Of a stretch of DNA of 64,000 nucleotides, positions 22,220 through 33,680 are shown in pieces. Numbering within the stretch: position 1 is the first letter of the stretch; every line of letters starts with the position of its first letter. The stretch is from assembly GCA_022059125.1 (NCBI GenBank), contig JAEUWY010000023.1, positions 1,612,001 to 1,676,000 on the forward strand, given 5' to 3'. A model generated the notes under the pieces. That model searched no databases, was not told the origin of the DNA, and saw only the letters and a program-made list of their open reading frames with translations. The translations under genes and the position numbers were made by a program. The stretch is from Corynespora cassiicola (lineage: Eukaryota > Ascomycota > Dothideomycetes > Pleosporales > Corynesporascaceae).

Positions 22220-22521
22220 GTTGAGTTTGTTCGGGATGTGGCCAATCAGAGCTCGAAAATGCACGTGACACGCTGAGTCTTTTCGTAAAAGTATGCGTTG
22301 ATTACCGAGCGCGGAGGCGAAAACAGAATTGGAGAACCTTGGTGTATGTTGGGGAAATCAGAATTAGATATACCCAAGACAAGTGGGTCGCTGTTGTGGC
22401 CAACAACCTGCTCGAATGGGTCGGTGATGATGAAATCGTTCCGCACAGCGCCGACGCTACATTTCTAATCCTGCAGAATTGAACATGACAAAACTTCAAA
22501 TCGTCAATCTTACAGGGCTGA
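22220..22521. promoter_or_regulatory. Intergenic gap between SDR and AsaB-like gene
   Basis: A 302-bp gap holding the end of the SDR transcript and the AsaB-like promoter. A CCAAT pentamer lies near 22230. No gene was seen. Confidence 0.4.
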
Positions 22522-23541
22522 TCAATCGGTAAACGGCTGATTGGCCAATTGGAGAGATGCACCCCCGTCCATAACCAACGTATGCCCATTAACGTATCCC
22601 GACCTGCCAGAAGCAAGGAACAAGACACTCTCAGCAACTTCTTCAGCAGTGACTAACCGGGGAATAGGCAGATCGCTGATAGTTTGGTCTTCGAGACCCT
22701 CGATTTCCTTGAATGAAGCCTTGATCATCGGGCCAGAGACGTACGATGGAGCGACTGCATTCACGCGAATACCCTCTCGGGCATTCTCAATGGCTGGTAT
22801 GTGGTTAGCGAGGGTCCATCGGCTCGGAGCAGGTTCGTTTGTTACCAGCAGTCTGCACGAGGCCCTTGATTGCCCATTTTGCAGCGGTGTAGTTGCCTAC
22901 GCCTTTAAATGCACCCTCGGATGCTAAACTGGTAAGCATCACGATGGATCCACGTGTGGGAAATTTCCCTCCTTCTGGAACTTGTAGACCTTGCACTAAG
23001 AGTGTACGTAGTGCCGTACGAAGGAAAAGGAAGCCACCGATGTTGTGAACTTCGACCTGGGCACGGTATTCATCTATAGGCATATTGCTGATAAGGCTTC
23101 CCGCTGCGCCGAACTATTCTCGGTTATTTAAGCCGAAAGCTACAAGGCCGTATTAGAAAAAAAACCTACACCTGCAGTGTTCACGCAGATATCAATTCTC
23201 GGAGAGAGATTCCTGGCCACGCTGAAGAAAGCTTCGACGTCGAGTTCACTGCGGATATCAACTTGGACTGCGCGCCCTATAAAGAGCGTCTTATCGGGAT
23301 CAGTGGCTCTGGCAGCGAGCTCGAGAGTCTCCTCAGCTTTTTCCAAGTCGATGTCTCCACAAGTCAGGTATGATATGCCTCTCCTGGCGAGAGCTATTGC
23401 TACAGCGCGACCGATGCCGCTGCCTGTACTGTATGAGAAGCTGAGGTCTATCGCTCTGCGATATCGGGTACGTTGTGAAAGGGGACACGTACCAGCACCG
23501 CAGACCACAGCTGCGCCAGAGAACTCCGGCGTATAACCCAT
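22522..23541 (-). CDS. Short-chain dehydrogenase/reductase
   Basis: NAD(P)-dependent oxidoreductase of the classical SDR family. Exons are 23541-23493, 23423-23170, 23113-22846 and 22793-22522 (introns 69, 56 and 52 nt), 280 residues. The cofactor motif is GAGSGIGRA (split by intron 1), followed by DID at the acidic end of strand 2, VDIRSELDVE, the CVNTAG motif and an active site of N125, S163, Y176 and K180 (YTAAK). The C-terminus has NAVAPSYVSGPMI and GYVNGHTLVMDGG, usual for tetrameric SDRs. The acidic residue after strand 2 suggests NAD over NADP preference, which is inference. It is co-oriented with the AsaB-like gene, so a shared two-step modification is plausible but unproven. Confidence 0.92.
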
Positions 23542-24310
23542 GATCAAAAACTAGGAGGGGAAAATATATGGCAAATAAACGAAATTAAAGTAAAAACCGT
23601 GTGCTCGAATCGAATGGTGAAGGGTCTCTGCCTCGGTGGGGACAGATCTAGGGAACTGTGTGTCAGTCAGGCGACGCTTCAGGTTGGGCTCTGTCGGTGC
23701 ATTTCGGCCAAAATACTCTTAGTAACGTCTGACATATATTATTTGTGCCAGACATGCTACCTTTATATAACTGGAAAAAAAATGGCATGACAGGTATCTA
23801 CGTGTATATCGCCGAAGGCTTCTGGCGCGTTCCGACCCTAGGAAGCTTAATAAAAACTTGGAAGCATGCAATCGACTAGGGTGTTGGTAAGGATAACGGC
23901 CTGTATTTCGGGTTGATCTGGACTCCTCCATCTGATTTGGGGTAGTAGCAAGCTGTAGTTTGAGATTGAAGATTTTAGCCGATGATGAATGGACGGAAGT
24001 GGGCTCCTAGATCGTAGAAGCGGTCGAGGGTCCAGTTGGTCTGGTGGGCTCTGAATTGCGATTGGTCTCTCAGGCTCCACTTCGGCCGACTATTGCCCGG
24101 ACTATCGTCTTAGTCGCGGAGCAACCAAAAGACACAGGTAATAGCGGGCTTCCGTTCAAAAATCGGATAGCCAATATTAAAATCGATGCAACGCATATGG
24201 AATTCTTCGTCTTTGAAGTATGAATGTGAGCCTTTTGATAAAGATTCTATGGATTTTACGCGTGAAAGTTTTGTAGACAGTAATCGCATTAAATTGTCGG
24301 GCCTCTATCC
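23542..24310. other. Intergenic region
   Basis: Between the SDR promoter and the 3' end of the trypsin/retropepsin gene. Short open frames on the minus strand show no recognisable features. Confidence 0.45.
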
Positions 24311-27106
24311 CTAGAGTCCAGTTTGGAGCTTGGCGTATTTATCGCTTAGAAGGGGACTTCTGGAACCAGGACTTTTCATGTGTATATCCTTCCAGGAGTC
24401 TACTAAGAGAGAATGCTTTTTGATGTCTTCCATGCCAATTATGATATCAATGTCTTCGTCAAGTGAAAAACTGTCAACAACGATGAACAAAGTGGCATGT
24501 CGCCGCATTCGTAGCCCTGGAGGCTGAAACTGACAAGACTGATCCATCGAAAGAAGAGTGAAAGCAGCTGGAAAGTATCCCAGATCTTCTAGATATGCGG
24601 ATGCATCCTCTCTTAATTGATAGAGTCCATAGCCATACAACCGTATGTCTTGTGCAATCATGTCTGATATTGGATGCCTTTCTCTCCAACCAAGCTGTCT
24701 CGCAAATCTCTCATTGATGAGATTGACTTGAGATCGAGTGTCTAAGACTGCGAGAGCAACCCGAGTATGTTCTCTTGATGATGGAGGTGATATTCCAAGC
24801 TGTTCCACAATGGCCGCTCCAATAACGCACGGCCCTTCTGACCTGTAGGCATTTGTCCCTTCCCGCCGTGAGCGTGAGTACCGCGTTATTGTGTCCCACA
24901 TTCGTTGCCGAAAAGTATCTTTGCTGATTTTGTATGAAATTGATGCCAGATTCAAATCGAGTGCAAAGACTTGACCAAGAATTCCACCATCGAATAGCGT
25001 TCTTATCATATTTCTTCCTTGAGTTGTCGATTCCGCTAGTGCCAATGCTATCGCTAGTAACCCTATCAGTGGCACTATGAAAATCGCCGCCATCATCAAT
25101 ATCCCGAGCAGGGGCACCACGACCATTGCTACCGACACCATTTGAGTTCTCGTCGCGAAGATAAATTTCTTAGCTCTTTCTTGAATTATTTGAACAGCCT
25201 GATATAGAAGCGATGATTTTGGAGTTGGATCCGGTGTCATGATTGCTCTGTGAGGGCCTGATATCCTCCATCGAACTGTACCGTCGTTCTCCAGTTCCGA
25301 ATCCCCTGGAATCCTGTATTCATTCTCTTCTTGAGGTTCTCGCCATTGTAGGTTTACCCTGGGACGAAGATACCCGGAACCCGGTAACCTGCGCTCGTCA
25401 TTCTTAGCACTGTGGGAACTCGAGAACACGATGGAGCTTGGTTTTCGATCAAGATCAAATGCCGCTACTGTGGTATTGAGTTTGAAAGCGTCCTTGATGT
25501 TTTCGAACATTGTATATGCGGGGATCATGTGGAGATACGGCGCATGATCATATGCAGCGTAGATAATGCCACAAAGCTTCTGATCCTGGACAACCCAAGC
25601 ACCGGAAAGTCCACGTACTGTCACGATGATTAGTGTTGATCATATGATCTTCAGCTATTGTATTTCGTACCTGCCTTGAAATTAATTTGAATCTTTCGCG
25701 TGCGCATAGTTTTGCCGGAGAGAATTATGTGTGCATCTCCCTCGAGCATGTAACCGCTAGTAGGCCCATCAATGCTACTAGTGATGATACGGACCTTGCC
25801 TCTTCCAAGTTCTTGTCTGCTAAGATATCCATCGACATCGCTATATGCACCATATTCGGGGTCGTAAAATCCATTGACAGCTTTTGGGATAGATTGAATA
25901 TTCATGAGAGCGAAATCGGAGGTGTCCTGGCGAGAGCCACAAAAAGAAAGATCTTGTCCACTCGTTCCGAATCCTTTATACATGAAGGATGTGGGAAGCG
26001 GTATCTCAATCCACTTTTCATTGGAACTTAGACTCTGACCCGGTGATATAAGAGATGTATCATTGAAATCCGATTCAGAATCTGAGTCTGATGTTGATGC
26101 ACCGTCACTGTCCTCGACTAATTCAGGAGAAGCGTTCGGGTCAGGAATATGTTGCTGAAGAAAATCGGCAATCGAATGCGCCGTCGTCAGCCCATAGATC
26201 TGGCCTGAGGCCATTACAGCACCACCGACGGTAGAGTATAGATGGATAGAGTTGGAGCCTTTGGTCCTGACGGTATATCTAGCCTGCGTACCGCATATTG
26301 GAAAATGGTCACCCGGACCATTGAAACAACGAATGGCCAAGGAAATTTGTGTTATATCTCCGGGAAGCACAGAGAGATAGGGCGGCTGTGTAAAACCAGC
26401 TGGCCACGGTGATTGGCGCGTAATAATAGTACTTCCCATCTTGAAAGCTTCGACAAATTTTGTGAGATAACTCAGTTGACTGATGGTTCGTGTTACTTTG
26501 CGCTGACAGCTGATATCCATTAACATTAGTTACTTTTATTTTGGAAAGGCGCATTAGTAACATGTATCACCTCCAGTCGTAATTCTTGAATGTAAACAAG
26601 GTGTACACACTGACGTACCTTGAGCTACCGCAGCGTATCCAGACTGTGGGACTCAGTGTCACTGTTGAACTCCCAAAGCGCCATGTTGGCTTCCGGCCTG
26701 CCATGCACAATTCCGGTTCGATTATCCTCTTATCCAAAGGTATACTCTGCTTCAGCCTGAGGGAAATCCTCTCAAGATGAACGACAAGGTCTCCAACTAT
26801 AGACTCCCACGCACCTTTCACCGGTTTAGCTACTGGAAATTCCCACTCAGTACCCACATAATATCCATCTGATTTGTAAAGTCCTCGGTCATTGTCATTC
26901 ACAATCATGTTATAATCTGAGGCGGATTGAACGGAAGAAGTGCTCTGTGTAGAAAGGCTGGGGGTTTTGTTCGTAATGTTATCGCCAATTGCATCTTGTG
27001 TAGATAGGTGAGTGGTTGATTCCAGCGTCTGTGGTTGGACGAGGGCTGGATTTTCTGCGATCACAGGGAGCTGAGCCACCAAAGTATCGGTCGTAATTTT
27101 GCTCAT
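24311..27106 (-). CDS. Membrane protein with trypsin-like and retropepsin-like domains
   Basis: Exons are 27106-26619, 26509-25671 and 25617-24311 (introns 109 and 53 nt), giving 877 residues. Residues 1-75 are Ser/Thr-rich and disordered. The trypsin-fold region shows GLTTAHS (H274), TSDFALMN (D361) and GLSGAWVV (S447), so a full His/Asp/Ser triad is in the correct order; the usual GDSG is GLSG. An acidic Ser/Asp insertion lies near 295-315. One long hydrophobic stretch at about 603-639 is a predicted membrane anchor, possibly a hairpin. The C-terminal part resembles a retropepsin: ALAVLDTRSQVNLI (D735) and the distal DIDIIIGMEDI (about 834), but the catalytic DTG is DTR, so activity is doubtful. 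The start is the first ATG of exon 1. Biological role unknown. It is divergent from the 27672 gene. Confidence 0.75.
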
Positions 27107-27671
27107 TGCGCGACTGAGTTTGTGAAACAAATGTGAGAAAGGGAAGTTGTTGGATAATTCGAACAACACGTCTATGTGTTTCTTTGAATATTCAAGAATT
27201 ATCTTCGTGAAGAGAAGACTACAGAGAAGGTGAGGGTTTGCTATTTCAATTGTTATGGAACAAGTGGATGGATTTTATGAGCTAAATAGTACCCCGCAGA
27301 AAAGGTTGGTGTAAATCAGGGTAGTGGTTGCCTCGATTTTAAAGATCAGAAAGAGGGGGTGGCTGTGTTTCAGCTCTTCAGCCAACAAATTAGTGCCATC
27401 AGCTGAAAGATCTTATGCATTAGCTTTGTGAAATGGAGCCCCAGGGCGCGCATTTGATAAGGGACTAATCTCCACCGGAAATACTGCCCCAATCTCATAG
27501 GATGTGAAATCCTTTTACGGCGTGACCTAAACTTCGATACGGCACCCCACATGTGTCCACCTATGTGGCTATTACTGCGGTGATGATTGCCCCTAAACTG
27601 ATATAAAATGCCGGTGAAGGCCTTTAGATGGGCATAAAAAACCGTAAGATCTTCGAGTACCGGAGAGAAGC
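27107..27671. promoter_or_regulatory. Shared divergent promoter
   Basis: A 565-bp gap between the trypsin/retropepsin gene (minus) and the tail-anchored protein gene (plus). A TATA box is visible for the plus-strand gene. No other motif was assigned. Confidence 0.55.
27602..27608 (+). promoter_or_regulatory. TATA box (TATAAAA)
   Basis: A perfect TATAAAA lies 64 bp before the next plus-strand ATG at 27672, a typical distance in fungi. Confidence 0.5.
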
Positions 27672-28790
27672 ATGATGTCGACTAGTGTCGAACTTTTTTC
27701 GAACTCGGCAAGGAGTGTTTTCGCCAACCTCGACCAGCGGAGCAAATGCAATCTTATCAACGTCTTTTGGCCACACATCCAGTTGACAGAGATCAACTTC
27801 GTATCCGACGACTATATTGTCTTTTTCGATTTTATTGGAAAGACTTTGCAGGACTTGTGCCGCCATGCAGCCTATTATGCGGACCAGCAGTTGGATGACC
27901 TTTTGGCCACCATTGAGAAGCTGCGCAAAGACCAAGAGATGACAAGGAGCGAGATAGTTGCAGCAATCCAGAGGGATCATATCAATGTCGATGAAAAACT
28001 GATAAACTGCTCTATTGAGCTTGCTGCATACCTGTGGTCGGGAATCTACATCAAGTCCAAGGACTCGACGGTTAAAAACCAAGTTTCACAAGAAACTCGA
28101 ATCAACTGGTTAAACGACCAGAATCTTGCAGGAGCAATAGCTGAATGCTTTAGAATCGAAAAATCTCGGTCTAGTGGCAAGGGTCTGGCTCTCGATGGAT
28201 CTCTGACCGCCATCAAGCTTAGAGATCAGCGCGGCGTAGAGATCATATGGACAGATAATCTAGCGGACCACTTGAGACTACATGGACAAAGAAAAGACAG
28301 AAGCTTGACCGTCTTCCGACAAAAGTCTCTGCTCATCAATCACCGCCTGGCAGCGAACCCGATAATTCCGATTGAAGTTCTAGATGAGGCAGTCCGCACA
28401 CTTGATCTGCTGTTTCCTCTGGGCGATGAAAAGACTGCTGCATTCCTGAAAACAGCCGGTGTACACTTGCACGTTGCGGGTGCCTCCAATGTACAGCAAG
28501 CTGGCGCAAGGACTGAGTTTAAATATTGGAAGGACGAGATTTTGCAGCTCATTCGAATCTTGGAGGGACCGCCCGAAACAATTGGACAGACTCTACGCGA
28601 CACTCGAAATTTTGGCGAATTCGTTACGATATGGGTGGCGATATTTGGTGTGTTTATCCTTACGATATTGTTTGGTATCCTCTCCACAGTCTACTCTGTG
28701 AAGCAATATCTCGTAGCTGTCAAGTCCTACGAGCTGTCGCTAGCTCTGGCGTGTTTAGAAAACCCAACGTTGGACGGCTTCTGCACCTGA
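27672..28790 (+). CDS. Tail-anchored protein of unknown function
   Basis: Not recognised. A single exon of 372 residues, with alternative starts at 27672 and 27675 (adjacent Met codons). The N-terminal 300 residues are soluble and mostly helical, with a predicted coiled-coil stretch around DDLLATIEKLRKDQEM and a region reading WTDNLADHLRLHG. A single hydrophobic segment near the C-terminus (IWVAIFGVFILTILFGILS) is followed by TVYSVKQYLVAVKSYEL, so most of the protein is expected on one side of a membrane. There is no signal peptide and no catalytic motif. Divergent arrangement with the trypsin/retropepsin gene suggests co-regulation; functional linkage is inference only. Confidence 0.75.
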   Translation: MMSTSVELFSNSARSVFANLDQRSKCNLINVFWPHIQLTEINFVSDDYIVFFDFIGKTLQDLCRHAAYYADQQLDDLLATIEKLRKDQEMTRSEIVAAIQRDHINVDEKLINCSIELAAYLWSGIYIKSKDSTVKNQVSQETRINWLNDQNLAGAIAECFRIEKSRSSGKGLALDGSLTAIKLRDQRGVEIIWTDNLADHLRLHGQRKDRSLTVFRQKSLLINHRLAANPIIPIEVLDEAVRTLDLLFPLGDEKTAAFLKTAGVHLHVAGASNVQQAGARTEFKYWKDEILQLIRILEGPPETIGQTLRDTRNFGEFVTIWVAIFGVFILTILFGILSTVYSVKQYLVAVKSYELSLALACLENPTLDGFCT

Positions 28791-28955
28791 TCGGAGAGGT
28801 GCCAGACTAGCGAACAACCACTTGAATCATTGACCCTATATCGACTTGTGATTGGGGCCTCTTTGATCAGAGTCCGTGAGGTGCATGGGGCAGCTGGCAT
28901 CTGACAACGGAGGTCTTATCTCCGTCGGAGATAACGCTGCGCTGATTGGCTGAAC

Positions 28956-30092
28956 ATGTCGGCAGTGGACGAAGTTTCCCCTCCCCTCGACAACACCAGC
29001 GTTAGGACACCTCATCACGACCCGCCCCCCACAGCCTCTCACATATGCGTCGACATGCCTCGGTATCTCAGCAGCGATGACGAAGAACCTCTTGAGGACA
29101 AGACGGCCGCTCTCTCGCTGAAATCGAAGCGCACCGAGCGCATGCAGCGCAAGAAGGCGAAACAAGACAGAAAACGCGATGCCATAATTAACATCACGAA
29201 GCTTCCCACTGAAATCCTCCTGGAATGTCTGAAGGCTCTCCAGCCCAGCGACGTTCTCAGGTTTGCCAAAGTAAACCGGCGCTTCCGCGAGCTTGTCCAC
29301 GTAAATTCGAAAATCCTCGGTGACGCAATCATAACCCAACGGTACTCGATCCTGTCGCAATGCTTTCCCACTCCAAGACTGCTATCCGAAATCGACCCCT
29401 CAATCCAGTCCCTTCTCGTAGAGCCGTCGCGGCAAGCTTCCCTCAGTATCCACCACAAGCCATACCAACACGTCCAGTCTCCAAACCCACATCTGATCTG
29501 TTCCTGCATTACCTGCGTCTTGACGTGGAACAATCTGAGCTTGGTGCTGGACTTTGCCCATTGGCAGGATAATTTGGATAGGGGAGTCCCCATCCCCGTA
29601 ATGCCTCGGGGGAAAAGTACCGAGTGGAACGACTGGCTCATTTGGCGAAATGCGAAAATGGCAGAGGCGGCTCTGGAAAACTCGCTGTGGCATGCGCGTA
29701 TCCTAGAATTGCACCTTGACAGTACAAGGAGGGCGATAAGGAGACACGCGAAGAACAAAGGCAACAAGAGGAAACATGTCGACATGACTGATGCCGAAGC
29801 TGCAGCAGGGACAGACGCCTTTCTAGCCAAAGCTGGCCCTCTGGGCCTCGAGTTCCCATATCAGCGCGACGAGTACTACATGCTGTGAGTGCATTCCCCT
29901 CCCAATGGAGAATGATACATACTTATGCCGCACAGCGAAGCATATCTGCCCAATAGATGGTGGAGACGATCTGAGCAAGAATGGATCTACACCATTGCAG
30001 GAAAACATGAACAGGACCTGGACTTTGTCGTAAAACGTGCTCGCCCTCAGCAGCAACCAATTATCGGGCATGCGTCTACATGTAGAGTATGA
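28956..30092 (+). CDS. F-box protein
   Basis: Predicted substrate receptor of an SCF (Skp1-Cullin-F-box) ubiquitin ligase. Exons are 28956-29884 and 29936-30092 (51-nt intron), 361 residues. A basic Lys/Arg-rich segment at about 58-75 precedes the F-box at about 80-120 (ITKLPTEILLECLKAL, then FAKVNRRFRELV). The rest lacks repeats such as WD40 or leucine-rich units. It contains a Trp-rich middle (EWNDWLIWRNAKM) and a basic patch that may be a nuclear signal. The C-terminal exon encodes LEAYLPNRWWRRSEQEW and ends at 30092. A downstream start at 29056 (MPRYLSSDDEE) is possible. Its target is unknown. Confidence 0.85.
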
Positions 30093-30654
30093 CTCCGCGA
30101 GTGAGAACCTGTACATGGCCAGTGCATCTGGAGGAGTGGGTCACACATGTCAAGAAGAAGAGCCCGACGTATCACAATTTTCTTTGATATCGGCCCGGTA
30201 CACCGCAATGATTCAGTGGGAAGACGTTTGACATGACTATCGTATTCGTTTCCTGTAGGGCGTGCGGCGAGAAGATCGCCAGTTTAGTCCCCGAGTACGG
30301 AAATAGCTTCGGCCACCCATAGGATCGCTGTTAATAACGTGCATCTGCAAGGTTCAACCGCTTATATCCGCTCGAAACCCCCATCTATGAAGCTATGCAG
30401 GCCACCTAGCTTCCGCGGGCCATCTTTCCCCAATCGTGCTTATCGGCAACCCAGTATTGGAAATGTCCCATTTCCCCTCTTCTTCGGCACATCGGCAACC
30501 ATGTATGCACAAACGTACCCTGCGTCTGCAACCCTGCACCGTTCTGAAATGACTCACTCCCCATTCCCATGGTGTCATATTTTTATTGAGCCATTATCCT
30601 CCAATTTTTACTGCAGAAATACTGGATAGGGGGCGCGGAGCATGTGCATTGAAA
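30093..30654. other. Intergenic region
   Basis: F-box 3' flank and promoter of the transporter at 30655. No gene was recognised. Confidence 0.45.
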
Positions 30655-32072
30655 ATGGACCAGGACCGAGAAAAGCTTGAGGTACCAGACCTGCACCAAG
30701 GGCCCAACACAATCTCACCTCCACCCCAAGGCGACACGCTAGAAAAGACAAGGACATCAACATCCAATGTTCTTGGGAGAGTGGCATCGCGCCTCACCAC
30801 TCGATCGATCATAAACCCCGGCCCTCCTCCCGATGGTGGTCTGCGAGCTTGGACGCAGGTCTTCTGCGCCTGGCTAGCAGTTACAAACACGTGGGGTTTT
30901 GTCAATTCTTTCGGCGCATTCCAGACGTATTACACGGAAATCCTTCCTCAGTCACCATCGACTATATCATGGATTGGCAGTACACAAGCCTGTTTGATGT
31001 TCGGCTTGGGCGTCGTGTCTGGCCGAGCTCTTGACGCCGGCCTTTTCCTCCCAACAGTAATGGTCGGCGTCGTATTGCAATTGGTTGGAATTTTTACCAT
31101 GAGCTTCGCTAGAAATTTCTGGCAGCTCCTCCTGACGCAGGGAATATGCACCGGCATTGGTGGAGGCATCTTCTTCACTCCGGTCATGGGCCTCACATCG
31201 ACCTATTTCGCGAAAAGAAAAGGCATGGCCATCGGAATTGTCACCAGTGGAAACTCCATTGGCGGTATCATATACCCGCTCATCGTCCGACAGCTTCTTG
31301 GCCCCATAGGCTTCGGTTGGACCGTCAGAGTTCTGGGTTTCTTGAATGTGGTCAGCCTCGCGGTGGTGATTGCGTTCATGAAGCCTCGTCTCCCGCCGCG
31401 AAAGAGTGGTCCGCTCGTTGATCCGGACGCATTCCACGACCTTCCATATATGCTGCACGTCGTGGGTGTATGCTTTCTGATGCCGCCCGTATATTGCGTC
31501 TTCTATTATGTGAGTTCACAGCCTTGCTTGGACTGCTCCGCATGACTAATGTGAACATTTAGATAGCATCTTTTGCCCGCGATGAGCTGGGTATGCCATA
31601 CACTACCTCACTGAACATGGTGATGATTTTGAACGGTGTCGGATTTCCTGCCCGCATTCTCCCTGGATTCATAGCGGATCGCTACATTGGGGTGCTCAAC
31701 ACCTTCAGCATCTGCCTCTTTATCACCACAGTCATCTTGTTTTCCTGGCTGGGCGTAAATAGCATCCCGACATATTACACATTCACCGTCTTCTATGGCC
31801 TTTTCGGTGCTGCATTCCAATCGCTGTTTGCGACCACCATTGCGGCATATAGCAGCGATATTACCAAGACGGGAACACGGCTAGGGATGGGATTTGCGGT
31901 TATTGGAATTCCGGCCCTTGTCGGAGGACCGATCAGTGGTGCACTTTTGAATGTAGGAGGGAGTTACAGTGTGCCAATTGCGTGGGCGGGCGCGAGCACC
32001 GTGGTTGGGACGTGCTTGTGTGTCTCGGCGAGAGTCGTGAAGCATGGGTGGAGTTGGAGAATACGGTGTTGA
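30655..32072 (+). CDS. MFS monocarboxylate-type transporter
   Basis: Member of the fungal MCT-like branch of the major facilitator family (Mch-type). Exons are 30655-31509 and 31563-32072 (53-nt phase-0 intron), 454 residues with about 12 hydrophobic segments. The family motif PPPDGGLRAWTQV precedes TM1. Also typical are SWIGSTQACLMFGLG, GICTGIGGGIFFTPV, YFAKRKGMAIGI, the GNSIGGIIYPL segment and GFPARILPGFIADR at the start of the second half. Despite the family name, fungal members carry varied substrates including riboflavin and metabolites, so substrate is not assigned. The start at 30655 is the first ATG in the frame. Confidence 0.92.
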
Positions 32073-32259
32073 GGACGACGGAAAGAAGATGGGGACGGGC
32101 AGAAAAGGAGAACGAGTAAAGCAAAGTCATAATCAGCAAAATTCTACCTCTCGCTCTGGAAGAAATTTGCAGCCGTGTCGGAAATACAAGACTTGAATCA
32201 AAACATGTCTCTACATCTCAGAAAATATGTTCTTTCCTAGATAATCTTGCAAAATAGAC

Positions 32260-33680
32260 TTAAAAGTCCCAATTATTCCTGTCAACTGTATGTGGAACTT
32301 GGTGAAACCTCGAAAATCCTGGCGTCTTCAAGCGCGTGGCCTCTCGTGCTACACCTACCCGATTTGTGCTTGGAGCCCTGGGTCCCGACTTATCGTGCTT
32401 AGCTTGGCTGTCTCCGCATGTGGATCGAGTATCTGTGCTCGCACCAGAAGTCTGGTGCATCCCACTTGTAGCACCCGCGTCTTCCCCAAATTTCGTCGGC
32501 ACCCTTGTTGTGCGGTCCCGTCCTGTGGTCTTTGTCTTTGGCTTTCCCTTTGCTTTGCCGACATCATTATTTTTCACAGTCTGCCACCAAGCCACCTCGC
32601 CCGCCTCTTGTACTGCGTCGTTCTCAGCGCTGTCAATTCCGAAAATAGTGTCTTTAGTATCGACCTCTGGAGTAGCTATCTCGCTCTCCCACTCCAGGGT
32701 TCCGGCGATAGGCCTCGAGTCGAACGTTGAGAGAGACGATTCCGTCTTGTCAGACAGCGCCTTGCGAGCCATGTTGTCCACGATTCCAGATTTGGAGCGC
32801 GAAGCAGATGGAGAAGCTGCAGGAGCGGAGAGAGGCCGTACAGGAATTTTTGTCCGCTTCTTGGCATGGGGTTGTAGTACTTTGTGAGGATCAGGGGATG
32901 GGGGTTGGTCGGCTGGCATGGGCAGGTGCGGAGGAGAGTGGAGAAGGCTTGCTTTTGTTGCCATGGAGTCTTTAGTTGGGGGAGGGGATGGGGCAGATAG
33001 TTGAGAGAGTATTGTGTTTTCGAGAATGTTGAGGGTCTGTAGGCGAGCGATTAGGATGGAGCGTTCTGATGTAATCTCTTGCAACTTCTGTATCAGTTCA
33101 TTGTTCCGCGGATGATCGTAGGGTTCGGAATCTTTGAATCTCGTCCTGAAGGCAGTGTGGGAGGTGGCGTGTGATTCAGAAATCAGGTTGTCCAGTTGCG
33201 ATCGAGGGTGAAAATAACTACCCTCTTCTCTCTCTCGTGAATTTTCTTGCCAACAACTTCCTGAGCTCTTTGTTGTATCATTTGGCCCGTAGCTGTTCTT
33301 GTCCTTGGAAGCTGCATCCTCAAATACAGAGAAGGCTTTCAATACCTTGCCTGCACTTACAGCTACGCCTGAGCATCTAAATGTGTCTGTTTTACTTCGT
33401 ACGGGGAGTTTGGCTGCTTGAAAATTGCGCGCAGGTATAGGGAAATCCATCTGTGCAGCTATTCCAGAATCTGTGTTCAAACTGAAATTAGGAACTGGGT
33501 TGGGAGACGGAGTCTTTTCCTGGAATTTGTTAATTTCGATCGATGAATCTCATATGATGCTGATCAGTTACTCACAATGTCGATAGTGGAGAGATAATTG
33601 AGCTCCCGTAAAGTTTCGGTTTCTTCTATCTCTACATCCGAGTCAGAAAACCGGGGCCTACCGCGTATTGAAGCCATCAT
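32260..33680 (-). CDS. Disordered coiled-coil protein of unknown function
   Basis: Not recognised. Exons are 33680-33576 and 33519-32260 (56-nt phase-0 intron), 454 residues; two adjacent Met codons at the start (33680 and 33677). The N-terminus is acidic (SDSDVEIEETETLREL). A helical, likely coiled-coil segment (NNELIQKLQEITSERSIL and following) lies in the middle, surrounded by Ser/Pro/Lys-rich disorder with a possible bipartite nuclear signal (KKRTKIPVR). The C-terminus is basic, ending HTVDRNNWDF. The layout resembles small chromosomal or cytoskeletal scaffold proteins, but no family motif supports a specific name. Confidence 0.65.

Noticed and set aside
29039..29830. 263-codon minus-strand frame
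   Set aside because: It is antisense to the F-box gene exon, with no independent features.
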